Shown here one piece after another: positions 1 through 9,754 of a DNA stretch of 64,000 nucleotides; the stretch's first letter is position 1, and every line of letters begins with the position of its first letter. The stretch is from Pseudoalteromonas sp. T1lg75 (GTDB lineage Bacteria; Pseudomonadota; Gammaproteobacteria; Enterobacterales; Alteromonadaceae). Made by a program: the position numbers and the translations under genes. The notes under the pieces were generated by a model. The model was not told where the DNA came from and made no database searches. It worked only from the letters and a program-made list of their open reading frames with translations. The stretch lies in the NCBI RefSeq assembly GCF_002964705.1, contig NZ_PQCD01000062.1:184259-248258 (forward strand), given 5' to 3'.

Positions 1-2
1 TG

Positions 3-1460
3 GTGGGTGTTTATGAACCACGCCGATTATCACCTATCGGTGAGCAGCTGGACCAGATCAGCGAAGGCTATATTTCGAATCTTTTGCGTCGCGGCGACCT
101 TGAAGGCAAGCCGGGATAAACCCTGTTACTGCACCATGTACCTAACGTACTGAGCGAGCGCGTACTCTTGGTTGGCTGTGGTAAAGAACGCGAGCTTGAT
201 GACAAACAATATAAACAAATCATCTCTAAAACCATCAACACCCTAAACGAAACCGGGGCGATGGAAGCCGTTTGCTTCTTAACCGAACAGCATGTTAAAG
301 GTCGCGACACCTACTGGAAGGTACGCCAAGCGGTAGAAACTACCCAGGATTGCCTATACACCTTCAACGAATTAAAAAGCAAAAAAAGCGACCCGCGTCG
401 ACCTCTACGTAAAATCGTATTTAACGTGCCGACGCGCCGCGAGTTGACCATAGGCGAAAGCGCCATTGAGCACGGTTTGGCCATTGCCTCCGGCGCCAAG
501 CTGTGTAAAGACGTTGCCAATATGCCGCCAAACATCTGTAACCCGCGTTACTTAGGTGAACAAGCCAAGCAACTTGAAACCGAGTTCGACAAGGTCACGG
601 TGAACCTGGTTGGCGAGAAAGAAATGGAAGAGCTGGGCATGCACTCATACCTGGCCGTTGGTCGCGGCAGCGCCAATGAGTCGGTGATGTCGGTGATCCA
701 CTACAACGGCGGTATTGAAGATGCAGCCCCTATCGTGCTTGTGGGTAAGGGCCTTACCTTCGACTCGGGCGGTATCTCTATCAAGCCGGGCGAAGGCATG
801 GATGAAATGAAATACGACATGGGTGGCGCCGCCGGTGTTATCGGTACCATGCGTTCAATCGCAGAAATGAACCTGCCCATTAACGTAATTGGTGTCCTGG
901 CCGGCTGTGAGAACATGCCGAGCAGCAATGCTTATCGTCCGGGTGATATCCTTACCACCATGTCGGGACAGACGGTTGAAGTACTGAACACCGACGCCGA
1001 AGGCCGTTTGGTATTGTGCGATGCCCTGACTTACGTTGAAGCATTCGACCCTGACACGGTTATCGATGTGGCAACCCTAACCGGCGCCTGTATTATTGCC
1101 TTGGGTGCCCACGCCACCGGCATGCTGTCTAACCATAACCCACTGGCCCACGACCTGCTTAAAGCGTCGGAGCAAAGTGGCGACCGCGCCTGGCAGTTGC
1201 CGCTGTGGGATGATTACCATGAGCAGCTAGAGAGCCCATTTGCCGATTTCACCAACCTGGGTGGTCGCGCCGCCGGTACCATTACCGCCGCCTGCTTCCT
1301 CTCCAAGTTCACCAAGAAATATAACTGGGCGCACCTGGATATCGCCGGTACGGCGTGGCGCAGTGGCGGCAAAAACAAGGGCGCAACCGGTCGCCCTGTG
1401 CCTATGCTTACGCAGTATTTAATTAATCGCGCCGGCGTTTCGGAAACACCGCAAGATTAA
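3..1460 (+). pseudogene. pepA: Leucyl aminopeptidase PepA, 5' end outside window, in-frame premature stop
   Basis: Family M17 zinc/manganese aminopeptidase that removes N-terminal residues in the cytoplasm; the E. coli homologue also binds DNA in XerCD recombination. Frame 3 matches PepA from the window edge ([11 protein letters not shown], about E. coli residue 20), but codon 117-119 is TAA where E. coli has Gln58 (KPGQ). The frame then continues intact to the stop at 1458-1460. The metal and active-site segments [12 protein letters not shown] (about 739-774) and [12 protein letters not shown] (about 988-1023) are both complete. The first possible restart is the TTG at 168, which would give 430 residues without the N-terminal domain. 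A single C to T change (CAA to TAA) explains the break, so this is a very recent mutation, a sequencing error, or an N-truncated enzyme. The identity is certain; whether it is functional is not. Confidence 0.85.
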
Positions 1461-1489
1461 TCCCAACAGAAACTCATCGAGTTAACGAT

Positions 1490-1512
1490 AAGCCCCTTTT
1501 ATAGGGGCTTAT
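1490..1512 (+). terminator. Hairpin terminator after pepA
   Basis: A 7-bp perfect stem (aagcccc 1490-1496 with ggggctt 1504-1510) with a 7-base T/A loop lies 30 bases after the pepA stop and before the holC ribosome site. The T-tract after the stem is poor, so termination may be partial. Confidence 0.55.
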
Positions 1513-1575
1513 TCATTGATGCAAACTGTCGATTGTGTCAAAATTGGCGGATTAACGAGCCGCGTAGAGGACGCA

Positions 1576-2010
1576 ATGCACGCGTTATTTTACCTGCTGG
1601 AACATGCCGATGAGCCGGGCCATGAAGTGCCGGCTCATTTTGATCTTGGTGCCCGCCTGGCGGCGGAGCAATATCGCCAAGGCAAAAGGGTGTTTATTTT
1701 TGTTGATAATCGTGACGACGCACACCTTATCGACCAGCATTTATGGGCGTTTGACGCCGATAGTTTTGTGCCCCACAACCTTCAAGGTGAAGGCTCTCGT
1801 GGCGGCGCCGCTGTAGAAATCGGGCAAACACCGCCGGTTGCCAAGCGCTCCGTGCTAATTAATTTAGCCTCCACGGTGCCCGATTTTATACGCCGCTTCG
1901 ACACCATTTTAGATTTTGTGCCCGCCGATGAGCGACGCAAACAAATGGCACGAGCAAAATACAAGCAGCTTCGCGATATTGGCGCGCAGCTAAGCACACA
2001 AAAAGTTTAG
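1576..2010 (+). CDS. holC: DNA polymerase III chi subunit
   Basis: The chi subunit of the clamp-loader complex; with psi it links the polymerase III holoenzyme to single-strand binding protein. The protein is 144 residues, close to the usual 147. It begins MHALFYLLE like E. coli HolC (MKNATFYLLD) and carries the family segments GKRVFIFVD, SFVPHNLQGEG and, near the end, ILDFVPADE. I chose ATG 1576 because AGAGGA at 1565-1570 sits five bases upstream and the protein family starts here; the open frame extends up to a TTG at 1516 without family resemblance. valS starts 27 bases downstream, matching the pepA-holC-valS order of many gammaproteobacteria. Confidence 0.93.
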   Translation: MHALFYLLEHADEPGHEVPAHFDLGARLAAEQYRQGKRVFIFVDNRDDAHLIDQHLWAFDADSFVPHNLQGEGSRGGAAVEIGQTPPVAKRSVLINLASTVPDFIRRFDTILDFVPADERRKQMARAKYKQLRDIGAQLSTQKV

Positions 2011-2037
2011 ATAGCATTTAGTTAAAGGTTCTGGGCA

Positions 2038-4884
2038 ATGGATAAAACCTACAATCCGCAAGATATTGAACAATCCCTCTATCAAGAGTGGGAAGAAAAC
2101 GGCTACTTCAAACCAAGTGGCGAAGGCGACGCATACTCAATTATGATCCCGCCGCCGAACGTCACCGGCAGCCTGCATATGGGCCATGCGTTCCAGGACA
2201 CCATTATGGACACCTTGATCCGCTTTAAGCGCATGCAAGGCAACAACACGCTATGGCAGGTCGGTACCGACCACGCCGGTATCGCCACGCAGATGGTGGT
2301 AGAGCGTAAGCTGGCCGCGGAAGAAGGTAAAAACCGCCATGACCTGGGCCGTGATGCCTTTATCGATAAGATCTGGGAATGGAAAGAACAATCCGGTGGC
2401 ACCATCACCAAGCAGCTACGTCGCCTGGGCGCTTCTGTTGATTGGGATCGTGAGCGTTTCACCATGGATGAAGGTCTATCGGAAGCGGTTAAAGAAGTGT
2501 TCGTGCGCCTGCACAAGGAAGACTTAATCTATCGTGGTAAGCGCCTGGTCAACTGGGACCCGAAACTACACACCGCTATCTCAGACCTGGAAGTAGAAAA
2601 CAAAGACAAGCAGGGCCATATGTGGAACCTGCGCTACCCGCTCGCGGACGGCGTGACCACTAAAGACGGCAAAGATTACATTATCGTTGCCACCACCCGT
2701 CCTGAAACCATGCTGGGCGATACTGGTGTGGCAGTGAACCCGGATGATGAGCGCTACCAAGATCTAATCGGCAAAGAAGTGCTCTTGCCTATCGTTAATC
2801 GTCGCATTCCTATCGTTGCCGACGAGCACGCGGATATGGAAAAAGGCACCGGCTGTGTGAAGATCACCCCGGCGCACGATTTCAACGATAACGAAGTAGG
2901 TAAACGCCATCAGTTGCCAATGATTAACGTATTCAACAAGGATGCGGCGATTCTAAGCGCAGGCGAAACCTTTACCTTCGATGGTAAGCCGCTGGAGCTG
3001 GATGCACCTATTCCTGAGCGCTTCCATGGTCTGGACCGCTTCGATGCCCGTAAGCTGGTTGTTGCAGAGTTCGAGCAAGCCGGTTTACTTGAGAAAATCG
3101 ACGACCACAGCCTGACCGTGCCTTACGGCGACCGTTCTGGTGTGGTAATCGAGCCACTGCTTACCGACCAATGGTATGTACGCGTTGCGCCTTTGGCCGA
3201 GCCTGCTATCAAAGCCGTAGAAGACGGTGATATCCAGTTCGTGCCGAAGCAATACGAAAACATGTACTTCGCTTGGATGCGCGACATTCAAGATTGGTGT
3301 ATCTCACGCCAGCTTTGGTGGGGTCACCGTATTCCTGCCTGGTATGACAACGAAGGCAATGTTTACGTTGGCCGCGACGAAGCCGAAGTGCGCCGCGATA
3401 ACAATATCGGCGATGATGTTGCCCTAAGCCAGGACGAAGACGTACTGGATACCTGGTTCTCATCGGCATTGTGGACTTTCTCTACCCTGGGCTGGCCAAA
3501 CAAGGTTGAAGACCTGCAGGTATTCCACCCGTCTAACGTGCTGGTAACCGGTTTTGACATCATCTTCTTCTGGGTTGCCCGCATGATCATGATGACCCTG
3601 CACTTCATCAAAGATGAAGACGGTAAGCCACAGGTACCTTTTAAGACCGTGTATGTAACCGGTCTTATCCGTGATGAGAACGGCGACAAGATGTCGAAGT
3701 CCAAGGGTAACGTGCTTGATCCGCTGGACATGATCGACGGTATCGATCTGGAAAGCCTGGTGACCAAGCGCACCGGCAACATGATGCAGCCGCAGCTGGC
3801 GAAGAAGATTGAAAGCAACACCCGTAAGACGTTCGTCGATGGCATTGAGCCACACGGCACCGATGCGCTGCGTTTCACCCTGGCAGCCATGGCCTCAACC
3901 GGCCGTGACATCAACTGGGACATGAACCGTCTTGAAGGTTACCGCAACTTCTGTAATAAGCTTTGGAATGCCAGCCGTTACGTGCTGATGAATACCGAAG
4001 AGCAAGATTGTGGTTTCAACGATGCCGAGCGCGAATACTCGCTGGCTGATCGTTGGATCCAGGGGCAATTCCAGCAAACAGTGAAAACCTTCACCGAGCA
4101 CCTGGATAACTACCGTTTTGACCTGGCGGCAAACACCATTTACGAGTTCACCTGGAACCAGTTCTGTGACTGGTACCTGGAGCTGACCAAGCCGGTGTTG
4201 TTCAAAGGTAACGAAGTACAGCAACGTGGCACCCGTCATACGCTGATCACCGTATTGGAAGGCCTGCTGCGCCTAATGCACCCAATCACTCCGTATATCA
4301 CCGAGACGATTTGGAAGCGCGTAGCACCAATTGCTGGTATTGAAGCCAATACCATCATGCTGCAAGCCTTCCCGCAGTTTGATGAAAGCAAGGTAGATGC
4401 AACGGCCATGGCCGATCTGGAGTGGGTGAAGCAATTCATCGTCGCCGTTCGTAATATCCGTGGTGAGATGGACATTAGTCCAAGCAAGCCTCTGAGCGTA
4501 TTACTGGCCCATGCCAGCGATGAAGACACCCGTCGCTTGGAAGAAAACCGTACCTTCCTAAGCTCACTGGCCAAACTTGAAGATGTCACCCTGCTAGAGA
4601 ACGCGGACGACGCACCGGCCAGCGCCACCGCCTATGTCGGCCAATTAGAGATCATGATCCCTATGGCAGGCTTGATTGACGTTGAAGCCGAGCTGGCTCG
4701 CATCGCTAAGCAACTGGAAAAGGCCGAGAAAGGCCTGATTCAGGTAGAGAAAAAGCTCGCGAACGAGAAGTTCGTTAACAACGCTCCTGAAGCGGTACTG
4801 GAAAAAGAAAAGTCGAAATTGGCTGAGTACAGCGAAGCAAAAGCGAAGCTGCTTGAGCAAAAAGCGAAAATCGAAAGCCTGTAA
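2038..4884 (+). CDS. valS: Valyl-tRNA synthetase
   Basis: Class I aminoacyl-tRNA synthetase that charges tRNA-Val and edits mischarged threonine. It has 948 residues (E. coli ValS has 951). The HIGH signature is HMGH at residues 47-50, within [13 protein letters not shown]. The KMSKS loop is at residues 551-555. The editing (CP1) domain lies between them, including the [14 protein letters not shown] segment. The C-terminus is the typical Lys/Glu-rich coiled-coil arm (about residues 880-948) that grips tRNA. The ATG at 2038 follows the holC stop by 27 bases, so the two are probably co-transcribed. A strong hairpin terminator follows. Confidence 0.97.
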   Translation: MDKTYNPQDIEQSLYQEWEENGYFKPSGEGDAYSIMIPPPNVTGSLHMGHAFQDTIMDTLIRFKRMQGNNTLWQVGTDHAGIATQMVVERKLAAEEGKNRHDLGRDAFIDKIWEWKEQSGGTITKQLRRLGASVDWDRERFTMDEGLSEAVKEVFVRLHKEDLIYRGKRLVNWDPKLHTAISDLEVENKDKQGHMWNLRYPLADGVTTKDGKDYIIVATTRPETMLGDTGVAVNPDDERYQDLIGKEVLLPIVNRRIPIVADEHADMEKGTGCVKITPAHDFNDNEVGKRHQLPMINVFNKDAAILSAGETFTFDGKPLELDAPIPERFHGLDRFDARKLVVAEFEQAGLLEKIDDHSLTVPYGDRSGVVIEPLLTDQWYVRVAPLAEPAIKAVEDGDIQFVPKQYENMYFAWMRDIQDWCISRQLWWGHRIPAWYDNEGNVYVGRDEAEVRRDNNIGDDVALSQDEDVLDTWFSSALWTFSTLGWPNKVEDLQVFHPSNVLVTGFDIIFFWVARMIMMTLHFIKDEDGKPQVPFKTVYVTGLIRDENGDKMSKSKGNVLDPLDMIDGIDLESLVTKRTGNMMQPQLAKKIESNTRKTFVDGIEPHGTDALRFTLAAMASTGRDINWDMNRLEGYRNFCNKLWNASRYVLMNTEEQDCGFNDAEREYSLADRWIQGQFQQTVKTFTEHLDNYRFDLAANTIYEFTWNQFCDWYLELTKPVLFKGNEVQQRGTRHTLITVLEGLLRLMHPITPYITETIWKRVAPIAGIEANTIMLQAFPQFDESKVDATAMADLEWVKQFIVAVRNIRGEMDISPSKPLSVLLAHASDEDTRRLEENRTFLSSLAKLEDVTLLENADDAPASATAYVGQLEIMIPMAGLIDVEAELARIAKQLEKAEKGLIQVEKKLANEKFVNNAPEAVLEKEKSKLAEYSEAKAKLLEQKAKIESL

Positions 4885-4903
4885 GGGGCCATTCGATTGC
4901 CAT

Positions 4904-4932
4904 AAAAACGCGAGCCAAGGCTCGCGTTTTTT
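4904..4932 (+). terminator. Rho-independent terminator of valS
   Basis: A 13-bp inverted repeat (4904-4916 with 4919-4931) has a GC core of cgcgagcc/ggctcgcg and ends in a run of T. It begins 20 bases after the valS stop. The same stem core recurs after the next gene at 6529-6546. Confidence 0.9.
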
Positions 4933-5058
4933 ATGTACGAAGAGCGAGAAAATTCACTAAATAGTTAAAAAACAACCCGCTGCTTTTTTCGTTTTGTCAT
5001 TTTAGACCTAAGATTATATTTATTATCACCGGGCCTGAGTTGATAAAGCAGAATAAAT

Positions 5059-6447
5059 ATGGCGGCAACACAAGAGACTGCGAATACCCTAAACATAACG
5101 ACCGAGTCCTCAACCGAGTTCTCAACCGAGTCATTAAGTACGGCGTTAAACAATTATCTTGTTGTCGCACAAGACGCCATTACGAGCATGGGTTTCGTAG
5201 TCCAGCTGTCGATCATCTTGACCATTTACTTATGCGCTTTTTTAATCGCCTCCAAAATTCGTAAAAAGGTGGTGCCCGCCAAGGAACCCAGCTCCAGCAG
5301 TAACCATGCCCTGGAATTTGTAGTCAGCAGACTGGTGGCCGTTATCTTCCCTATGCTGGCCATTTCTTTTCTCACCCTGTCGATGTTTTTGGGGGAGCAA
5401 TACGACATAGATACCTGGCTGATTAATGCCGTCTTGATTATCGCCGTGTTGTTATTCCTCAATACCGTTGTTCGCGCCGTGGTCGACGGTGAGCACATTG
5501 CCGCATTTATGCGCTGGGTGTTGTTACCCCTGGTGTTCCTGCATCTGGTCGGAATACTCCCGCACATTATCGCGGTGTTGGAAACGATCGCCATCACCAT
5601 AGGGAATGTCGAGGTGTCTTTCTATGGGATCGCCCGAGTACTGGTGTTCGGCGTGCTGCTCTTTTGGCTGGGTAAAGCCTTTAGAATGGCGGGTAAGAAG
5701 CTAATACGTAATCATAAAAACCTTGATGTCACCACCAAGGAGGTCTTTACCAAGGTCTTCGAAGTGGCGCTTTTCTGTCTGGGCTTTCTTTTGCTCCTCA
5801 ACATCATGGGTATTAACCTCACGGCCCTTGCGGTATTTGGCGGCGCGCTGGGTGTTGGTCTGGGCTTGGGCCTGCAAACTATCGCTTCTAATTTCATTTC
5901 CGGAATTATTATCCTGCTCGATCGCTCCCTCACCATCGGCGATTTTATAGAGCTGGAAGACGGCAGCAAGGGCTTTGTCCGCGAGTTCCGGATGCGCTAT
6001 ACGGTGCTCGAGACCTATGACGGCAAAGATATTCTGGTGCCAAATGAAAAGTTTATTAATTCGCTGATGACCAACTGGACCCACAAGGATCCCAAACAGC
6101 GTTATCGCATCGACTTCAGCGTTGCCTATAAAACCGATATCCGGGCGATGTGCGAGATAATAAAGACGGCCGTTGCCGAACACCCTCAGGTGATCAGCGG
6201 CGAAGATATCCCATTTGAAGAACGGCCCGATTGCGAAATCGACTCATTCGGTGATTTTGGCGTCAATATGTTTGTGGAATTTTGGATGTTTGGCATTGAT
6301 GATGGCAAAAACCGCGTTGGCGGCGATCTATTGCTGATCGTGTTTGAAACCCTGCGAGAACACAATATTGAGATCCCATTCCCGCAAAGAGAGGTGCGCA
6401 TACTCGACGATTCTGCCCCATCTATAATCAATACCACGCCAAAATAA
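5059..6447 (+). CDS. Mechanosensitive channel, MscS family
   Basis: Inner-membrane channel expected to open under membrane tension and release solutes during hypo-osmotic shock. The protein is 462 residues, longer than E. coli MscS (286). It has a Ser/Thr/Glu-rich N-terminus, several hydrophobic segments between about residues 45 and 250, and then the signature pore helix GGALGVGLGLGLQTIASNF (about 261-279). This is followed by the beta domain (ISGIIILLDRSLTIGDFIEL) and a cytosolic C-terminal domain. The extra N-terminal helices make it one of the medium-sized MscS paralogues; the exact subtype cannot be fixed by eye. Codons 15-26 are a 12-bp tandem repeat. The gene stands alone between two strong terminators. 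Confidence 0.88.
   Translation: MAATQETANTLNITTESSTEFSTESLSTALNNYLVVAQDAITSMGFVVQLSIILTIYLCAFLIASKIRKKVVPAKEPSSSSNHALEFVVSRLVAVIFPMLAISFLTLSMFLGEQYDIDTWLINAVLIIAVLLFLNTVVRAVVDGEHIAAFMRWVLLPLVFLHLVGILPHIIAVLETIAITIGNVEVSFYGIARVLVFGVLLFWLGKAFRMAGKKLIRNHKNLDVTTKEVFTKVFEVALFCLGFLLLLNIMGINLTALAVFGGALGVGLGLGLQTIASNFISGIIILLDRSLTIGDFIELEDGSKGFVREFRMRYTVLETYDGKDILVPNEKFINSLMTNWTHKDPKQRYRIDFSVAYKTDIRAMCEIIKTAVAEHPQVISGEDIPFEERPDCEIDSFGDFGVNMFVEFWMFGIDDGKNRVGGDLLLIVFETLREHNIEIPFPQREVRILDDSAPSIINTTPK
5101..5136 (+). repeat. 12-bp in-frame tandem repeat in mscS-like gene
   Basis: Three consecutive 12-bp units start at 5101, 5113 and 5125; the first two differ at one base and the third diverges in its last four. 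They encode TESS-TEFS-TESL in the soluble N-terminus. Unit gain or loss would keep the frame. Confidence 0.7.
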
Positions 6448-6523
6448 GCGCGCACTATTGATGATGCACCTGCACTCAAGGACGTGCATATTAGTGCCGA
6501 TTTACCGTTAAATCGCACCAACA

Positions 6524-6552
6524 AAAAACGCGAGCCCGGGCTCGCGCTTTTT
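6524..6552. terminator. Bidirectional terminator between convergent genes
   Basis: A 9-bp perfect stem (6529-6537 with 6538-6546, cgcgagccc/gggctcgcg) is flanked by an A-run on the left and T-run on the right. It can therefore end both the mscS-like gene on the plus strand and the RcnB-like gene on the minus strand. A second, imperfect hairpin lies at 6452-6497. Confidence 0.85.
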
Positions 6553-6567
6553 TACTCTATCTCAGGC

Positions 6568-6891
6568 CTATCGGCCTAAAATGGACACAATTTCTCGGGT
6601 ATTTTTAATCAAGCGAATAATGCGGTTATCCACTTCAATGGCAATAACACCGTCATGACCATGGGCATCGATGACGCGACCACGGCGATAAATATCATAA
6701 TCTAGGATATCACCCTGGTGGTATTTTTTATGCCATCCGGGCGGTAGGTCACCGCCATTGGCTACTTTTTTTTGTAAGCCGGGTGGTAGGCTTTTGCCAT
6801 TCCCCTTACCTTTGCCGTTATGATCTTTGGCCTGGGCCAAGGTAGTGACCAGGCTAAGGGCGATTACCGTGCTCATTAAAATTGTTTTCAT
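6568..6891 (-). CDS. RcnB/CigR-like periplasmic protein
   Basis: A 107-residue protein with a clear signal peptide (MKTILMSTVIALSLVTTLAQA, cleavage about residue 21). A basic Gly/Lys/Asn-rich stretch and two copies of an LPPG-x(2-3)-KK motif follow, then a compact C-terminal domain. This layout is seen in RcnB- and CigR-type proteins. RcnB affects nickel/cobalt homeostasis in E. coli, but the conserved part is too short here to assign a metal or role. It is divergent from the PhzF-family gene, with 92 bases between the starts, and ends at a shared bidirectional terminator. Confidence 0.6.
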   Translation of the reverse strand: MKTILMSTVIALSLVTTLAQAKDHNGKGKGNGKSLPPGLQKKVANGGDLPPGWHKKYHQGDILDYDIYRRGRVIDAHGHDGVIAIEVDNRIIRLIKNTREIVSILGR

Positions 6892-6983
6892 ATTAGAGCT
6901 CCTTCTGTAGATGATGTAGCATCATAACAAGAAATACTGAATGAACCATGATAATCACGTACTTATGAAGATTGATAGGTGAA

Positions 6984-7850
6984 ATGAGAGTAACAACATT
7001 TTTAGTTAATTCCTTTACCGCCAATGGACAAGGCGGTAACCCAGCAGGTGTGGTACTTGATGCCGAGCACTTATCAAGGGCGCAAAAACTCCACATCGCC
7101 CGGGAGCTAGGCTATTCGGAAACGGCGTTTGTCTGTGCCGATGATGAGGTGGACGTTAATGTGTCGTTTTTTACCCCGACCGATGAAGTCGACTTTTGTG
7201 GTCATGCAACCTTGGCGGCATTTTCGGTGATGTATCAAGAGGGACGACTGGCACCGGGACACTATGTGCAAAGAACCAAGGCGGGCTTATTGCCTGTGGT
7301 GATCGAGCCCGATGGTCGTGTCGTGATGCAACAGCAATTACCCAAATATTTGGGGGCGTTTTCTTACCAGGAAATAGCGCCCTTGATTGGCCTTAGTGCC
7401 GAGGTGTTAGCGCGCACCGCCCTGCCGATTGAGGTGATTTCCACGGGCTTGGCCGACGTACTGGTGCCCGTGCCGTTCGGTTATTTAGACGACATCAACC
7501 CGGATCATCCGCTATTGGCCGACTTCTGTGCTCAGCACAACCTGGTTGGCCTGCATGCGTTCGAGCTTAACGAGCAAAGCAGTGAGTTTACGGCCGGTTG
7601 CCGTAACTTTGCTCCCTTGTTCGGCATTCCTGAAGAGTCCGCTACGGGCAGCTCAAGCGGTGCCCTGGCGTGCTACCTGGCACAGCATCTGCCACACCTG
7701 GCGCCGTACAAGTATGTCTTTGAACAAGGCAGAGCCATGAATTGCGCATCCCAGATCTGTGCCACGGTGGCATGCCAGGATGGAAACATCACTCAGGTTA
7801 AGGTAGGAGGAGTCGCTCAGCAGTTCGGTAAACGCAGCATCCATCTGTAA
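6984..7850 (+). CDS. PhzF-family isomerase/epimerase
   Basis: Member of the PhzF/YddE fold (related to diaminopimelate epimerase), 288 residues. The catalytic glutamate is Glu46 in ELGYSETAFV. The second family motif DFCGHATLAA is at about residues 71-80, and the C-terminal half has the ATGSSSGALACYL segment. PhzF itself acts in phenazine synthesis, but no other phenazine gene is present, so the substrate is unknown. ATG 6984 is taken because the family begins MRVTTFLVNSF; a TTG at 6972 is an alternative. The gene ends at a bidirectional terminator facing fadL. Confidence 0.85.
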   Translation: MRVTTFLVNSFTANGQGGNPAGVVLDAEHLSRAQKLHIARELGYSETAFVCADDEVDVNVSFFTPTDEVDFCGHATLAAFSVMYQEGRLAPGHYVQRTKAGLLPVVIEPDGRVVMQQQLPKYLGAFSYQEIAPLIGLSAEVLARTALPIEVISTGLADVLVPVPFGYLDDINPDHPLLADFCAQHNLVGLHAFELNEQSSEFTAGCRNFAPLFGIPEESATGSSSGALACYLAQHLPHLAPYKYVFEQGRAMNCASQICATVACQDGNITQVKVGGVAQQFGKRSIHL

Positions 7851-7872
7851 CCCAGGCGGATTTGTGGCACAA

Positions 7873-7898
7873 AAAAGCCAGGCTCTGGCCTGGCTTTT
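7873..7898. terminator. Bidirectional terminator between phzF-like gene and fadL
   Basis: An 11-bp perfect stem (7873-7883 with 7888-7898) with a 4-base loop has A-rich and T-rich outer ends. It lies between two convergent genes and can serve both. Confidence 0.88.
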
Positions 7899-7915
7899 AT
7901 AACGCTTATGCTGGC

Positions 7916-9175
7916 TTAGAAGCTGTAGTTGTACTGCGCACCGAACAGGTAGGCATTGCCTTCCGATTCAAAGCCCCATTGCTGGCCAAGGTTGTCACTT
8001 TCAACAAAGCTCTGCTTTTTACCACGCAGAATGCTGGCACCCAGGTCGACGCTTGACGCTTCATCCAACTGCCACTCGGCACCGAATGAGAACCAAAAGC
8101 GATCCGTATCCGGGATAGAGATAGACAGGTGCTGTTGCGATACCGGCGATTCATCAAAGGCCAAACCGGCGCGCAGTTTAACCTGCTCATTTAGCTGGTA
8201 ATCACCACCGACAGAGACGCGGATTGAATCGGAAAAGTCTTCTTGCTTTTCGAACACCGGCGCGTCACTCGCTGGCACAAAGGCTTCCAGTTTGTCGAAA
8301 CTGCTCCAGCCGGTCCAAACCACGCTGTAGTGCAGGCCGTATTCTTTTGTTAGTTGGTGAGAACCGGAAAATTCGGCGATTGCCGGCAGGGTTAGCTCAA
8401 GCGTGCCGGGAAGCTCCATGCCCTCTAAACCACCTAAAGCAGCCGGAAGCGAGTTGCTGTATTCACCGTCAAAGGTCAGATCGGTTTCGCTGCGATAGTG
8501 GAAACCTAAACGGTTGTTGTCATCCAGACTATAAGCCACACCCAGGTTCCAGCCAAAACCGGTGTCGTCACCTTCCAGGTGCGCGGCTTCAGTACTGGCA
8601 GGCGCGCCAAAGGGGTTTGCACCCAAGGTACGCTTTACCTTGGCATCGGCATAAACATGGTTTACACCCAGGGCCAGTGTCCAGGCCTCGTCAACTTGGT
8701 AGGCAACCGACACATTGGTGTTGATGGTAACGATTTCGGTTTCACCGGCAATTTGACCGGCAACGTAGTCACCAGAAAATTCCGTTGATAAGCCGAAGTT
8801 AGAGAATACGCCAAAGCCCAGGCTTACTTGTTCGTTAAGCGGCATAGTAAAGTAACCGGCAGGGATCACCGCGCTTGGCGCGATGCTGCTGTCATCAAGT
8901 AGCTCGGCATCAAGGCCGTTATTGGTGCTTTTACCTTCAAGGCTTACATCCGGCTTTACATACATGGCGGCGATGCTCAGCTGCGCCTTATCAAACTGTG
9001 ACATCAGCGCTGGGTTGCGCGCAACCACAGAAGCATCATCTGCAACCGCCGCTTCACCGGCGTAGGCACGGCCCAGGCCTGAGACATTTTGCTCCGCCAA
9101 CTGAAAGGCAGCGGCAAAAGTTTCGGTTGATAATAGCGCCAGAGAGGCCGCTAAAAGGATCTTTTTGAATTGCAT
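7916..9175 (-). CDS. fadL: Outer-membrane long-chain fatty acid transporter, FadL family
   Basis: Fourteen-strand beta-barrel family that brings long-chain fatty acids and other hydrophobic compounds across the outer membrane. The 419-residue precursor has a signal peptide ending near ETFAAA (residue 23). It then has the FadL N-terminal hatch signature AFQLAEQNVSGLGRAYAG and, shortly after, ARNPA. The protein ends in Phe (YNYSF), the usual recognition signal of the barrel assembly machinery. Hydrophobic and polar residues alternate through the barrel. Upstream are a 9-bp inverted repeat (9196-9204/9247-9255) and a weak half-match to a FadR operator near 9301-9314. The family assignment is firm; substrate range is inferred. 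Confidence 0.9.
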   Translation of the reverse strand: MQFKKILLAASLALLSTETFAAAFQLAEQNVSGLGRAYAGEAAVADDASVVARNPALMSQFDKAQLSIAAMYVKPDVSLEGKSTNNGLDAELLDDSSIAPSAVIPAGYFTMPLNEQVSLGFGVFSNFGLSTEFSGDYVAGQIAGETEIVTINTNVSVAYQVDEAWTLALGVNHVYADAKVKRTLGANPFGAPASTEAAHLEGDDTGFGWNLGVAYSLDDNNRLGFHYRSETDLTFDGEYSNSLPAALGGLEGMELPGTLELTLPAIAEFSGSHQLTKEYGLHYSVVWTGWSSFDKLEAFVPASDAPVFEKQEDFSDSIRVSVGGDYQLNEQVKLRAGLAFDESPVSQQHLSISIPDTDRFWFSFGAEWQLDEASSVDLGASILRGKKQSFVESDNLGQQWGFESEGNAYLFGAQYNYSF

Positions 9176-9406
9176 ACTTCATTCTCATTGTTATCTTGTT
9201 AACCGGCCTACATTAGCGTATTTGATGATAAAAATCTGTTAATTATGGTTAACAACCAGTAATTTAACGACACAATCGCGCATTTTTGCTACAAAGTTAA
9301 AACTGGTATGTCCTCGACACTCACATTTGGTAATAATTCTCATTAGCGTTGACTTGATGGGTTTAGTCGTTACACTAGATGCCATTACTCACTCTAAGGA
9401 CAGATG

Positions 9407-9754
9407 ATGTTTTTTATCGTTGCTCTTATCGCCTTGGCTCTGTTGTTTTGCGCTCTCGGTACCTATGCGTTTTTGCGGGCCAGTTACTGTGCCTGCCACC
9501 GACAAGGGGAATGCGACAACCCCGTAGCTCGCTTTTGGTTGCTGGCCATGTTGAGTCAGCTCTTAAGCCTGGGCTGTTGTGCCCTGACCTTGCATAGCCA
9601 ACAAGGCACGCTGGTGTGGGTTTTAATGACGGCAAGCTGTTTGGCAGCGGCCTGGATGAGTGAGCGGTTTAACAACCACGCTAAGGCGAAACGGGCGTAC
9701 CCGGGAGGTAAAATTAGGGCAGCAGGTGTTCCTTTAACAGCCGAGCCAAATTGA
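9407..9754 (+). CDS. Small multi-pass membrane protein of unknown function
   Basis: A 115-residue protein with an N-terminal hydrophobic helix (MFFIVALIALALLFCALG), a short polar segment containing a Cys cluster (CACHRQGEC), and two further hydrophobic segments at about 42-60 and 67-84. I do not recognise the family. AAGGA at 9396-9400 is six bases from ATG 9407, a better spacing than for ATG 9404. Its last 41 bases overlap the 3' end of the convergent HD-GYP gene, and no terminator is visible between them. Confidence 0.6.
   Translation: MFFIVALIALALLFCALGTYAFLRASYCACHRQGECDNPVARFWLLAMLSQLLSLGCCALTLHSQQGTLVWVLMTASCLAAAWMSERFNNHAKAKRAYPGGKIRAAGVPLTAEPN

Noticed and set aside
6984..7850. PhzF-like gene as evidence of phenazine synthesis
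   Set aside because: No other phz genes are present and PhzF-fold proteins such as YddE are widespread outside phenazine pathways.
9379..9597. 72-codon ORF overlapping the small membrane protein in another frame
   Set aside because: The frame from 9407 has a proper ribosome site and hydrophobic helices; this one is a shadow.
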